A stretch of 64,000 nt of DNA from Lates calcarifer (Eukaryota; Chordata; Actinopteri; Centropomidae), in assembly GCF_001640805.2 (NCBI RefSeq), contig NC_066836.1, positions 3,668,071 to 3,732,070 of the forward strand, read 5' to 3'. The notes beneath the pieces were generated by a model. It was not told where the DNA came from. It saw only the letters and a list, made by a program, of their open reading frames with translations, and did no database searches. The position numbers and the translations under genes were made by a program. This document shows positions 13,200 to 26,370 of this stretch, piece by piece (positions within the stretch are counted from its first letter, which is position 1; every line of letters begins with the position of its first letter).

Positions 13200-13560
13200 C
13201 TATAAGCCAGACTTTAATATTTTCAAGACCATCCACTGGACAGTTTCCAGCCCTCTTAATCAGGTGAGTGATTTAAGCAGCGTTGCCTGATTCATAATCT
13301 AGCTGCATATTTAATTAATTTTCAGGAAATGTCATCAACAACAGGAGAAAAAAAACAACATTCTCCCTTTAGTGCATTACTGATGCCTTCGTATTAATGA
13401 CGAGGATTATGTCTCATATTTTTGTAATGGGTATTCAAGCCAGAGACTCCAAACATTTTAATAGCAGTCGACCCGCTGTGATCACACTAAATATTGCCTC
13501 CTTCTGAGTCCTAATCAGAAGCCGAATTAAGTGTTTGATCTGAGCTAAATGAACATGTAC
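13200..13560. promoter_or_regulatory. Candidate conserved non-coding island with homeodomain sites
   Basis: The stretch contains TTAATTAA at 13311-13318, several further TAAT/ATTA cores and complex non-repetitive sequence through about 13550. No open frame is supported. It looks like an enhancer-type element, but only by eye. Confidence 0.3.
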
Positions 13561-16019
13561 AGTAATCCAAGATTATACTGTTGTCAAAATAATTACTGCA
13601 GTGATGTGCAGCTTTCGTAATATCACAACCAAGGGAAAATATCTTGTGTTCAACTCGAGGTTTTCCTTCATCATCAGTTCACATGTTCTTTTATGTGCTA
13701 CCTTTTAACTTTCCTGTCTCCCAGTTTATTATTTTACCTCGTTAAACTTTTAATTGCTCCTTCGTGTTGGAGAGCTCATAAATTAAACCACATAGTTTAC
13801 TGCTGTGTTTATAACATAGGCGCTTTTTGATTAAAGTGTAAATTGTAATGAATTCAGTGACCCACAGAGTTCATAAGGGGCTTCCACAATCCATTAGATC
13901 CATAAAAATCTGTTGCATTAATATAGAACAGTATTGCTGTCATAGGAAAATCAAGACTGGTTTTAACTTGAAATCTGTGGACACCTACAACTCCTGCTGT
14001 CCTAAATTTCCATAAGACGTGGCTTTGATTCGTGATCAATATGACTACAGTAATTTGAGTGATCAACGGCCATCTCAAGGTTCACAGAGTTCCACCTTTA
14101 TCCCCAAGAAATTCATTCTATTTATTTTTTTTATTTGGCAACAACAACCACCCAAAAATCTATCACAGTCATTATAATGGAAGATACAGTAAACAAAAGC
14201 ACTATACTTCACGTCCACCAAAATGTCTAAATTACCAATAATGTTTGTTCTCATAGAAGAGGAGACTGTAACTTTATCTGAATCCGTCTCCATTTGTGAG
14301 TAATGTGGCTCACAAGGCCGCAGACACAGGGGAAAGCCTCATGGGACACGGGGAGGTATAAGACTGAACAACAGAAAGCACGGAGTGATTAGTGTGGAAA
14401 CTGTAGCAAATACATGAAGACAGTGGGAGATTAGAAGAGAAGAATAGGTCAGCAGCTTCCAAACGATGGAGGCAGGAATGTCATGTTAGTATGTTTGAGT
14501 TTAAAGTTTCTAGACCTGTGTTTTTGCGTGTGTGTGTGCATGTATGTGTGTGTGTGTTTTTGTGCTGTGTGTGTGTGCCATCTCCACCCAGTATTGACCA
14601 TGTCTGATATTGTGATGATGTCATTCTCTCCTATTTGGAGCCAGACAGACTGTCCGTCTGAAGACCCTCAGTGTGAGCTTTTATGAAGTAGTCCTACATA
14701 CAGGACATAAATACTGAATGTCTTTAACAAAGCCAAAGCAGAGCACGAAAAATAGTAATAGAGAGATGGAGGTCTGCTTAAAACCTTGGCATACATGTAG
14801 TAAAGTCATATCTTGCCCCTAGTCTAGATAAAAAATAGCATATTAGCATTCATGAAAACAGTTTGTGATCCTGGAAAAATACAAGGACCACTATAATCTC
14901 CCTGGTTCTCTTCAATTTCAATACTGTTCTGTTGGATTAAGCTTTTTTTTTTTTTTTTAGATGAATTCAACCAGGCAAGTTAAAAAAATCTATGTTTACC
15001 AGTAGCCTAGGGATGCGATTACAAAGAGAGCAGTATTGCTCACATAAAAACACGCATATCTTAGAGCTACCTTTGAAAACCACAGTCTTGTGCTGCCTGG
15101 TTATGGTTTAATACCCTCATTAAGTATTTTCTTCACCATAATCCTAAAAAACATTCAGACTTTCACTCTTTCATTGTTGTATTTAATTTTCACACTGGTG
15201 GTTGACATTTCTATATTTTATGATCTTGATTTTATCATCAAGATTAAACTCAGTTATGGCATTATTTATGCAAAACTCACAAGAACTTTCAGAACCAAAC
15301 AGTTTTTCAAACTTAATGTTGTTTGGTGCACAAAAAGTGTTTGGGGTTTGACAGCTCATGTATTGTGTACGAAGGAAAATAATGTTTACTTTCCTATTCA
15401 CTGTCCTCAAACCAGACAGAGATTCAAACTGTCAGCCTTCAGGCCTACTTTTAAAAACTCAAGTCTTCCAGTCACAAAAGAGTTGGAGGCAGCGCAGCCA
15501 TTAATGTCACCACTGTCTCGGTGGAATCCACTTAAGGTATTTAATATTCATCAGATCAAAGAATTTGCCAACATTCTTAATAGCACTCTAAAAGAGCTTA
15601 ACTGCAGCTGCGCTAACTCTCACAGTATGCTGCACATTAGTGTGTCGTAATGGTGCGGGGCTCGCGTGACGTATTCTGCTTTATCTCCTGCTGCGAATGG
15701 GATTCAGTCTGACGCCGTGGGGAGGGGGGGGTGTAAGTGGGGAACTCTTGGCCATTTGGGTTTAAGCACAAGAGCAGCGTGCGGGGCTAAGAGCTCGGTC
15801 TGACCCTAAAAGGCTGTTGACCCACATTTGGTGTCATGGATGGCGCTTTACATCACTCAGCTGTCCGACAGGAATCCCCTGTGTGTGTGTGTGTGTACAG
15901 TATGTGTGTGTTTGACTTGCATGTATTATGTATGTAGTGCGGTGTGCTGTAGTGTCTGCTCTTACTGTGCGTGACATATTTTTATTCTAGTTTTGTTGTA
16001 TTTTTGAGTACGCTTGGCT

Positions 16020-16260
16020 TAGTGAGTTTTGATATTCAATAAATCATTTAAGTCACTTATCAAAAATGTCAAATGTTCTCAAGTTGCAGCTTCTGGAATG
16101 TGAGAATTTGCTGCTTTTTCCTGCTGAATGTTATTTTATATATTTGGGTTTTGGTCGTTGGTCAGATAAAACAGGTTATCTGAATGATGGGCATTTTCCT
16201 GTTTTCTGACATTTTGATGAATGAGCTTTTTGCCCTTATTTAATAGTAGATATTATAGAA
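16020..16260 (+). repeat. Decayed teleost interspersed repeat (shared family), copy 3 (best preserved)
   Basis: In order it carries a 'GAATGTGAGAATTTGCTGC' block near 16096, 'TTTGGGTTTTGGTCGTTGG' near 16145, 'GATGGGCATTTTCCTG' near 16186 and 'TTTTCTGACATTTTGATGAA' near 16201. The reverse complement of the last blocks is visible at about 24000-24060. It is non-coding and lacks clear terminal repeats or a target-site duplication that I can define. Confidence 0.6.
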
Positions 16261-17539
16261 GGTAAAGGAGATATTGGATGACAAAAACATTCCTGAATGG
16301 AGTCAAACCGGAGAGATTGTGGTTACGTGGTAATCCATTTTAGATCACTCAGCCATTAAAAAAGAATAAGAGCCCAGTAAAGAATAAACAAGGGGTTAAT
16401 CAATATGAAAAATATTCATTAGTTGTGAAGCCCTATTTCAGTGAATGAGCTGTGTATGTTCTTAATAATCAATCTTGTGTCCAGCATTACATTCTCCCTA
16501 GAGAGATATAAACCCCCCTGCCCCCACCATGGGCATTAATTCATCCTAAACTGGGCCCTACTGAGAAATATTTGACAGAGAAAAAGAAGGGGGGGGGATT
16601 ATATATAATCTAATAAGCTTTTTGATTTAAGACTTTAGAACCACAACTGTGAATAATGGCGTCACACACACAAACATATGGACACACTGAGCGGAGAGGT
16701 CTGGTACAGATAACCGGAGGATGGATAGAGTGTGTTTGATGACGACAGCTAGGTCAAACTGGAGAGTAGGTCACTTGTCTCTATAGATGTGTGTGTATTT
16801 TCATGCTAGAGAAACAGTTCAGATGTGTTCATGTAGCTTTAAGTGTGTTGTTGTGGCCACAGATAAAAATGTTGCTCTACCTGGAATGTCCCACTTTTTT
16901 TTTTTTTTGGTTTAAATCACAGCACGATGACCCACAGACCCAGAGAGCCTGCTGGTTTTTATTAGCACAGCCTGTTCCCTGTTAAATCTCCATCCCCTAC
17001 CTTTAAACCCATGAATGGCTCTTGTCAGTCAGTCAGCCACTGAACTCTTCGAAACACACCAAACCCACCACGGTCTCCAGTGTGGCAGATATACGGCTGG
17101 GGTCAACTTTCAAGTAGCTCTGGATGGATTTCACATTTTGCTTTTCATAAGGCTCCTGACAGTGAAATGGCCTCCTTTTTTAACAACTTAATGACTGTCT
17201 TACAAACATGCAGGCAGATGTACATCAGTGTTCCAGGAGAGTGTAAGTGGGGACTCTGGTTGTAAATGGGGGGGGTGGCAACAAAAAGACTTGTCTGATG
17301 ATGTATATGAAATAGTTGAGTCATTAAGGACACAGCAGAGGAGTTTGCCGGGAGTTACAGCGTGTTGCAACATCCTCTCTGAAATTTTCACCCTCCCGTT
17401 CCTCCCCTCCACTGCCGTCCTCACCAACTTCATCACGTATTCTGCCACTTACTCCCCAACAGCCTATGACATTCAGTATTAATATATTTATGCACTTCAT
17501 GTTCCAGCTCCCCTCCCCACCTTCAAACATTGTCTTTCT

Positions 17540-18620
17540 TGTTTCTTACAATATATCTGGAGCAGCAGGGGGTGAAGAGGTGAAGAGAAAGTGAAGATGC
17601 TAAAACTTCACGATCTAGGAAGTTCTGTTGGCCAGCTCCCGGCCTCTGAAGTGCCATTATTTACACCGCAGACATACACAGAGGGCTCCAGAGTCCCTTT
17701 ACTTACTGCTGCATCGCTGTACAAGACGCATCACTTTTCAGCTCTATGATTATTAGATCAGAGTCTGCAGGAAAGACAGGGGAAATGAGAAAACACACAA
17801 ACACTCACACGCACGCACATGACAGACCACAGGGCAGCAGAGGAAACTTTTTCATCACACCGCCGGGAGCACAGAATCCGCTTTGAAATAGAGATATTTA
17901 TGATTGTCTTTCCTTTGGAAAAAGCGAGCCTGGCTGGGTTTTGATTAGCTGTGATTGTGCTCGCGTCTGTCCGCTTCTTCTGCCGCAGCTCATTACCAGA
18001 ACACACACACACTCATCTCTTCGATCTACATTTTTCCCAGCACGTCCCCAACTCTTACATTCCCCCCATTCAACAAGACGTGTTCTTACACCACATGAAA
18101 ATTACATCAGTGCCCTCATCTTTGAATAGCCTATGACATTTATTGATGGGTTGAAGTGTGCATGCTCGGCGCGGTTTCAGCCCGGGGCCTATTAAAGCAA
18201 TTGAATCTTCTCTGCTTTTTGTCTTTGAAGTGTTGTGAGAATCGCCGTGCCGTCCAGGCTGTGGTTAATCATTAGTGATAGCAGAGCGCTCCATATGAAA
18301 AGCACTGCTTTTCTGGTGGCGGCATGGGGCGTCTGTTATGCAGCTCATAGATACTATCATCTCCGGTGAAATAGAATGAGATTTTGACGCAGCAGGAGAA
18401 CTGTGTGGTATTTGTGTGTTGTGTATGCCCTTTACTCCTTTGGGGTATTAAACATAGCACTAGTGATTAGGAATCCTCTTTTGTGTGATGGAGGTTTGCA
18501 GCCATTAGCGCTCTGGATGCTCTGGATGTGAACTTTTACAAAGGATCTTGGCCCGTGTTCATTTTCCGAAGCTTAGATATGACGCCCGCCTGAAGGCTTT
18601 TTCTCTCATGTGATGCACAG
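17540..18620. promoter_or_regulatory. Candidate conserved non-coding cluster (~1 kb)
   Basis: This is one of the most distinctive non-coding stretches of the window. It has three blocks of complex, GC-balanced sequence (about 17860-18000, 18120-18400 and 18480-18620) with homeodomain cores and CpG dinucleotides that are rare elsewhere in the intron. Small open frames across it have no domain. Its density suggests a composite enhancer of a developmental gene, either pard3 itself or a neighbour; that is inference. Confidence 0.4.
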
Positions 18621-20156
18621 CAGCAGCTACCGAACAAAACAGCAGAGCAACAGAGCTCTGTCCTTTACTGGGAATCACCCGCCATGTGAACTGGTGGATT
18701 GTTGTGGTTAGCCTCAGGGGATGTGAGCTTTCATGCTTTGATGATTGCCCGGCCAGAACAATTTAAAACTACAAATCGTGCCGCCTCAGTCGTCATTCCT
18801 CCAACACATCACTTTCATCAAATAGTGTACCGTGACTATGACACACGCTCTGCATGGATATGTTGTTGCATGTGTGTACACACAATGTAGGACTGGATGA
18901 AGTGATGTTTGATGGATGGGCTCTACTGTCAGGATGTTTCAGTCTGTTTCTGTTGTCTGTATAAGATGCTTATGATTTTAGCATCTGCTAAAGGCTAAAA
19001 CACAAATGTGGTCTGCACATGAAAGATCTAAATCTGAGTGGATATTCTGTCTGAAGAAGAAAGATCATTTTTGAAACATTAAATCATGGTCATATAGGGT
19101 TGGGAAATATGACAATATATACTGTGAGACTTGTTAACCTAGATTTTTCTATACTGATTCTAAAAATAATGATAATATCTCTGGTTCTGTAGACCATTGT
19201 AATGTTCCAAGTAAATGAGCCCTTTGAGTTGAGTGAGTTCTTTATGACAATATTTGATTTAAAGTATTTTTTAAGTGACTCTATTTATTAGCCATAAACA
19301 CTTTTAATGATAGAAGAGGCTTTTACTCAGTGGCAAGACGTCAGTTCATTCAAAGGCCTTCAGTAGGTGGTAGGTAGGTGGCAGGTGTGCCTGGCAAGAC
19401 CATCACATCTTCACACAGCATCAAGATGTTCTGTAACACTGGAACAGACACACCCACCACATCTGTATCTAGATAAACCATTCTGCATCAGAGGTTTCTT
19501 AAATGAATTTCCAGAGAAGTGACTTTCCTACTGGGTCAAATAATGACTCAAAGATCATCCTGGCCGCTCAGCTGTCTGTTCACTGTGTCTTTGTTACGAG
19601 ACCATTGCTGCTCATCATCCTCTTGGCTGTCTTTACTCTTTTGTGCAGCACAGTTGCCAAAAGCAGATTTTTCACAAGTTGTGTTTGTTGGATGTGCATA
19701 TGTACTGTGAGAATGTGTGTGTACGTGATCCTCACTTCTGTCATATTTTGTCTGGATGTGAAATATTTCATTTAGTAAACATATCTGAACTCAGAGTATT
19801 ATTAATGATAGTGACCATTTTCAAAGTGTGTTTTCTGTCCTCTCTGCTGTGTGTGCAGTCGTTGCATATACGAGTATTTTCAGTCTGAGTTGCTGCAGTT
19901 TCATGAGTGCAGCATGACTAAATGTCACTCTAGATGTGTGAGGTTATGTGTGAGTGTGTGCTTCCAGGAAATGGAGATCAGGCCTCCCAGGCTCATCTTC
20001 AGTCGGGTTTGCTCCCTACTGCGCTGAAGGCCTCAGGTTTCCCCACATGGAGGGGAGAGAATAGAGGGAGTCCCTCTAAAGCTGTCAACAGAGCTCAGCC
20101 AGCAGGAGCTGCAGCCTGCATCACAACGAGTGGTTTTTATTTAGTGCAGGGAGGCT

Positions 20157-20300
20157 GAGATGCTGGGAGGGAAAAAAAGGGTAGCGGGGAGGTTTTTGGG
20201 TGGTCAAGAGAGAGAGGGAGGGAAAACAAGGGAGAAGAAGGAAGAGTGGAAAAAGGAGAAAAACCACGACATTGGTTATGGATGTGAGAGGAGAAGGTTT
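20157..20300 (+). repeat. Polypurine tract
   Basis: The + strand is dominated by G and A, with the purest stretch at about 20205-20266 (GAGAGAGAGGGAGGGAAAAC type). It gives rise to artefactual Lys/Glu-rich and, on the other strand, Ser/Pro/Leu-rich open frames that should be ignored. Such tracts can adopt triplex structure; nothing further is implied by the sequence. Confidence 0.6.
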
Positions 20301-21179
20301 GAGAAAAAGAAAACACTTTGGTCCCTCTTTTCTTTCCAGCCCATACCATTTCCATAGTTTTTCAGTGCTACAGTGAAGAATATAAACATGTTCATTCCAC
20401 AATACTTTTGTCAATTTAACACAATAAGTCCAAATTTTGTCTAAACTTAGATAAAGTATGATTTCAATGAGCAAAGCTCTGATCTGACCAAGCTCTCAGT
20501 TCACATGTTTAATACTTAAGAGTTTTCAGCTCTGGGTTTTTTCATCAGACTTACTCGTGTGTTGCAAATGGAATGAATTGTTCTCGAGTTCTCTGCTTTT
20601 TTGGGAATATGCACCATGACTGTTCCCTGTAAACAATCAATCAAAAGAAATGAACGCTTGTTTTACATTTGAGCCATATTCTCCAAATTTTCTTGAAGTT
20701 TTGCAAAGTTGAGAAACTAATTTGATTATCACCACATGAGGATTTTTGCCCTTTGTACCCAGTCTTCTCAGCTCAAAAGCATTTCAGTGCATCTGCAGTG
20801 GGTACCCCAACACAGAGGCCTTTATTTTAATTTGGTGGGATAGTGTGCACAATGAAATGACTGGCTGCCAATGAGATAAATCACAATTTTTTTTCCTTGT
20901 GTTCTAAATTGAATTGGGCCCCTGCTGTTTGCAGCCCCCACCCCTCCCTCCCCACTTTAATAAGTGTAACTGCATTTGGGATTAAGAGACCCCCTGTTTC
21001 AACGACTTCAATGTAATTATCCCCCACCCCTTTCCACACACACACTCATATAAACTCAGCTCCAAAAGTTGTTTTCTTTATTTAATTAAAAGCAATGATT
21101 TAACTGTGGTAGAGACAGAAAAAAACTCATTAAACTAATTAGGATTGCCACAGAAGACTCTCCAAGCTCTTTTTAGACT

Positions 21180-21440
21180 CTGTTCTGAGGCTCATAGCAA
21201 AGTGTGTATCTGCATGTTTGGATCTTTTATTTCAACGCTCTGCATTTCAATGGTGATATCTACGATCTATCGCCCTTTTGTGGCGTCGTTGAAATGACTT
21301 AGCGGTGCCGTGAATGAGGCCAACAGCTGCTGGGCGGAGATTTGCCGGAGCAATAACTGTCGGAACAAAACCTAATCACTCCTTTTGGCCCTCATTCGCT
21401 TATGCAAATCTGCCATTGTGAGGAAGTATATTAATAGTTC
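21180..21440. promoter_or_regulatory. Candidate enhancer with POU octamer and SOX site
   Basis: A complex, CpG-containing stretch ends with ATGCAAAT (21402-21409), a perfect POU octamer, then three bases and CCATTGT (21413-21419), the reverse complement of the SOX-type ACAATGG. The two motifs are plainly visible; that they are bound, or conserved, is inference. Confidence 0.4.
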
Positions 21441-23329
21441 AGCACAGGGACACAGGAGGCATGTTTTCGTCATGTAGTTGGTGTCACAGCTTTTAGACGA
21501 GGCTTGAGCTGTGAACTCTGCTGCTGCTTTCAGAAAGGCTCAGGTTCACAGATTGTTGAGCCCGTGAATAAAGACAGGGATCTTAAACCAGTTACGTGTT
21601 ATGCTGCCCACTTTCTCTGATGGTTTGTCACCGTTTCCTGTGTACATTTTCAAGTTAGAACAAAAGCTAAAAGTAGAATTAAGTTATCATTCAGGGTATT
21701 TAATTTGGCATTCAAACAAGCTGACTTTGGTCCAGTCTTCACATAGTTCTCTTCTTCGGTATACCGCAGATTATTCCCCAAACATTTTAAGATGTATCGT
21801 CTTAGTTACGGTATAGGGTTAGGTTGAGTTACCATTTTATTCAATCTGAATCCAGTATTAAATCTGCTTTTGGAATCCAAACAGTTTCACATACCTTCTA
21901 AAATCCATTTAGGTTCAGCTTTCAATGTTTGTCTATAACTAAAGATGAAAATACTCAACTCAAACTCAGTTCAGATCTGTATCTCACTGCCAGCAAAGCC
22001 AGAAACAACTGAGAATGAGAATGAGAATGTTATACTGATATATACTGAATATTTATCTGACTCGCTGAAATACAGGTAAAGTGCATACCTTATATTTCAC
22101 AAGCTGCTAAGTGAGTGTACTGTAGGTCATGATGAATGATGATGAATTACTAAGATTTTATGCTTAAGATATTGATCATTTTTGATAATCATAAAAGTTT
22201 ACACAGAAGATTCAAACTGTGAAGAAAGACTGATTGATTACCTGAGTATTAGATCGACCTTGAACTCAAAACAGTGGAACCCTGATCACTTGACCTTTCT
22301 GCCCTAAAACACCAAGATCAGCTGTGTTTAAAACTTTGACAGATTGACAGAGATAATCTGAAAGAAAGAAGGAATCTTTCCTCTGTGCTCTCATATAAAC
22401 AAGGAACTACTTACAGTATTTCTCCTGTCAACTTCTAATGAGCGCTTGACGACAGGAGAGGCCGGTGTCGTCTCTTTGATGGGTAATTGGGCTCTTTAAT
22501 CACCTTAAATCGCACACTCAGAGGAAACACTCTAGATTAAAGGGATCTCAATTAGTCCTCATTACCTGATATTTTCAAGACGTCAAGCCACCTCCTCCCC
22601 TCATTCTCCTCATATCCTATTCCACAGCCGTGTCCACTTCAGGGGGTTTGACGAGAAACAGACGTGCGCAAGCAGCGGCCCTCGGCCCCAACCGACCACA
22701 AAACTGCCAGCCCGAAGTTGTTGTGGGCTGGAGGGGGAGGGGAGAGGAGGAGGATGTGAGGGTAACAGAGATGGAAGAGAACTTGTGACTTTTTTTTTTT
22801 TAGTATTCCAAACAGCCTCCAGAGACATTAAGTGAGGAAGAGTGATAGTTTAGAGAAGGAGAGGGAAGCAGCTATGAAGTGTTGACAGCTTTCTTTCTTG
22901 GCGGTGAAGGAAGGAAAGTCTTCAAGTCTCTGTGGATGAGCTGTGTTTCTTTTCTTCATAATATATTTTCCATTCTATCTTTGCCAGATGATTAACAAGA
23001 GTTTCTCCTTTGTAAAACTTTTTTTTCTCATGAATTACAGCAAAGTTTCTTCTCAAAAAATCAGAGAAGTTAAAATGGTTCAAATGCTCACAACTTACAA
23101 ATATGTGCAACAAGTGATGAGGGGTCATTGATGTGTTTTAAGGGGTCCACTCTCTGCTCCACTAGTCATACTAGGTCATTGTTTTCTTATATTGCCGGGT
23201 AGAGTATGAAAGAGGAGTAGTGCAGTGGACCAGCCAGACCTGTGCGAGACCTATCGATCCCCGCCAGCATCTTTTTTTCCCCCACCCTTCAGATAATAGA
23301 TTGCCAGCTCATCCACTGTGACCCCTCCC

Positions 23330-23890
23330 CCACCTTCCCTTAGGCCCGTTAGTACAAATAATGACTAATCAATATGCACTGGAGTCCCCACGAATGTCCT
23401 TTTAACACTTGATTTATGTCACAGCAACACGGCAGCACACTCAGTCTCTTACTCTCTCTGCTTACCAGACAATCAATTTAACCAATCACAGTGAGGACCT
23501 CCTCCTCTCCATCATCCGCAGTTAAAGAAGTTTTTATTATATTTTATTTTATTTTTAATTGGACAGCATAGATTGGCGTGACCTCAGAGACACACCGTGA
23601 CTGGGTGAGATTATGAGATGGTGCAGCAGCTTGGTCCCACCTCCGAGACTTTATCGACAGCGTATTTGGAATGTGTTATGTAGATTTGTATTGATTTGCA
23701 ATTTTGCTACCCGCTGTTCATCGCTCACTGTCGGCGTGCAGCTGTCTTTAGACGTGTCCTAATGGCAGGAGATCACTGCATCAGGAAAGGATTTCTCATT
23801 GCTTTGTCAAGTCTGTCGCTTTGATCATGGGACGCTTGAGGTTTTATCCATACATGCTCTTTATCCAGAATACATTTAAATGAGAGGGAG
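23330..23890. promoter_or_regulatory. Candidate conserved non-coding island
   Basis: The stretch includes AT-rich words typical of homeodomain and CCAAT-type sites (AATCAATTTAACCAATCACAG near 23471) and a complex 3' half (about 23570-23790) with several CpG dinucleotides. It has no exon features and ends just before an interspersed repeat copy. The call is by appearance only. Confidence 0.35.
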
Positions 23891-23929
23891 TCTTGTGTTT
23901 TACTCAAGGACATGACACACAGAATGCTG

Positions 23930-24110
23930 CCACTATCAATTATCTTAATCATTGATCAATCTGTCCATTCATTTTTGATGAACTGGATAATTGTTTAATC
24001 TATAAAATGTCAGATAATTGTGAAAATGCCTATCTAGTTTTCCAGAGCCTGAGATGACGTTTGTCTAATAAAAACACAACATCTTCAGTTTACGGTGAAA
24101 AACAGAGTCA
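23930..24110 (-). repeat. Decayed teleost interspersed repeat (shared family), copy 4
   Basis: Read on the reverse strand, the blocks match the copy at about 16020-16260: 'TATAAAATGTCAGATAATTG' (near 24001) is the inverse of its TGACATTTT block, and 'GAAAATGCCTATC' (near 24021) is the inverse of its GGGCATTTTC block. The copy is partial. Confidence 0.6.
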
Positions 24111-25859
24111 GTTTTTTTAGTTTAAGGGAAATATTTGTGTGTTAGAGAGCATATGTGCCAGCCTGTCTCTCTCTCGTGTAGATGAGAAAGTGTCTGGGGT
24201 AAATGATCTGTCCCTTGAGGGGCACTCCAGTGGCAGCAAAAGCCCACTCTCTGTACACCGAGGGCTGGGGAGGGCTGCCCTGACCTTCCCCTCCCTGTAG
24301 ATCTGATTTCCATAGCTGTATTCAGGAAGCAGTGATGACAGCCCCACACACACAAACCATCTCTCTCTCTCCCTCTGAATTGCTTTTTTCATTGCCGTTT
24401 GACTTCATAGTCGTGCGGTTTGAGGAAATCAAGAGTTTCCAGGGTTACATTCTGTCCTCTATAATCAGTCTTCAGCTACAGGAGTGGTTTGTCATTGTCA
24501 GGGAAATATAGGTATGATTTTTACACTCTTTTTGTAGGTTGTTTGATTGTAGGTTGTTTGAAATGTGTGTGATCAAGAAAATGTGGTTTATATTGGTCTC
24601 ATTCTCATATCTTATTTCATTCTGGCTTAGACTTGTTTTTGAACCTGAAAGTTGTTTTTTTATTGTTTCAAAAAGTATTTTCTGAAGCGCCAGTGATTTG
24701 TTAACGTACGTAAGTTATTCAGACTTTAAATTCTCAAAATCCTTATTGTCAGAGTTTCCCAAATGAAGAAAAGACTGAAAGGCTGAAAATGAACTGACAA
24801 ATTAACACCTGCTGTGATTCCCATATTTTGAACCCGAATGTGCTACAAAGTTTTGGCATTTCCACCTACTGAGACACGTTTTCCTCTTGCTCACTTGCAC
24901 GTCCAATTATAGGTCTCTCACTTACAGACCACATTGTATCATTAAGTGACAAATAATCCTCCACAAAATGAAGCTTATGCATTTTTAGCTGGTATTTCCG
25001 AATATTAACATTTAATACCAAATGTATTACATTCAGATTTTGTGTGCTAATCCTTCCAAAAACAGTAGATTTGGCTGTGAATGCTCAATCACTAATACTA
25101 ATCCAGAGACATAAATTCTATTATCCCTGTCATGTTCTCAGAGTTATTTTAAGGGGGCGTTTGTGTCAGTCTTGCTTTAAAAAAAACATGTTGTTAAAAT
25201 TGACTAACCCTTGTATCCTGTCAAATGTTGTGGATTTTCACGCTCCGTGGAACTTGAAAACCCAGTGATCGCACACTCACAGAAGAAGGTATGACAAGTA
25301 GTATTTACATGTTAATAACTAGTTTATTTTTTAGTCTTTTTGCAAACCAGATCTGGATCATACAGTGTATTTGCAACTCAAAGTGGTTTATTTCTTTTGG
25401 TTGGAGTCTAACACTTAAGTTACCTGCAATGCAGGTTAATCACAAAAAGCATTCTAATACTTGTATATTATTCATATTTTTGCAATACTTTAGGCCTGTG
25501 ACCTTGTCCTGTAAGGCAGACTCCACCGGTCTGACCCTGAAATGAATACAATAAACCCTGTATTTGCAAATACTGCTTTGATCCAGTGTCAGGAAACCAT
25601 CATGCACTTTATGGAAATGACAAATATTAAAGAGTATTTGATTGGATCTCCAGTGCTATCTAATAGTGTGCCTGTAGTACCTAGTGCAGAAGAAAATATT
25701 AATTAATTATCTGTTATCTTGTTTGTCGTTTGTTTGTTTGTTTGTTTTTTGTTGGAGAAGAGAATATTTGCTGAGTAAAGTTTCCTGGATGAGGACAGTT
25801 TATAAGTAGTGCATTGTCCCCCACCTAGCAGCTTGGCAAAACACACATAAACACATGCT

Positions 25860-26370
25860 AGAGTGACAAATATAAAACATAATAATTATATGATGTATAA
25901 CTTAATAATCACATAAGATCAAACAAAATGTGAGACTACTATATAACATACTACATATGCTAAACCTCAGCCACACAACAATGTAAATATGTCACACATA
26001 TTGTTATACAATAACTTCTTATGTAAATCACACAAAAACAATAAAAATATATGAGACATGAGCTAAAACCACAGTACACAGTCACAGCCACATACAATAT
26101 TAATATATACATATATGCTATGATAAACCACATAAATCTACACAAGAACAGTGTAAATATATAAATCATATGTATGCTACAGCCATAATGTATAATATGT
26201 ATCTTCGCAAACATAAAATTAAACAAGTTAAAAGGTACATGTATATAAATAGATAAATACGCCATATACTACATGCTATAACCAATCAAAAAAGAACTAA
26301 CAAGCATAGTGTAATTATATAGGAAGTGTAGTGTATGTGCTATAACCTACCTCATAAAAGTAAAAGCTTT
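25860..26370. repeat. Degenerate AT-rich tandem array
   Basis: A GCTA(T/A)AACC-like motif recurs with starts at about 25959, 26062, 26117, 26176, 26275 and 26339, giving steps of 55-64 or about 100 bases. Between occurrences the words CACA..AACA, TGTAAATATAT and TATATG recur in similar order. This is a strongly diverged minisatellite-like array. The low-complexity open frame on the reverse strand (25960-26265) is a by-product and not a gene. Confidence 0.5.

Larger units (their letters stand above)
10001..20000 (+). other. pard3: pard3 large intron, segment 2
   Basis: No exon was found here. The segment holds high-complexity islands at about 13200-13560 (with TTAATTAA at 13311 and a fortuitous donor-like CAGGTGAGT at 13261), 15480-15850 and 17540-18620, an interspersed repeat copy at about 16020-16260, and an imperfect TG tract at 14527-14577. 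The longest open frame (186 codons, 15090-15650) is AT-rich, has no recognisable domain and looks like chance. The rest is ordinary AT-rich intron. Confidence 0.85.

Noticed and set aside
15090..15650. Longest open frame in the window (186 codons, + strand)
   Set aside because: AT-rich composition dominated by Phe, Ile, Leu, Lys and Ser, with no domain, no splice context and no repeat or gene similarity that I recognise; expected by chance in AT-rich intron of this length.
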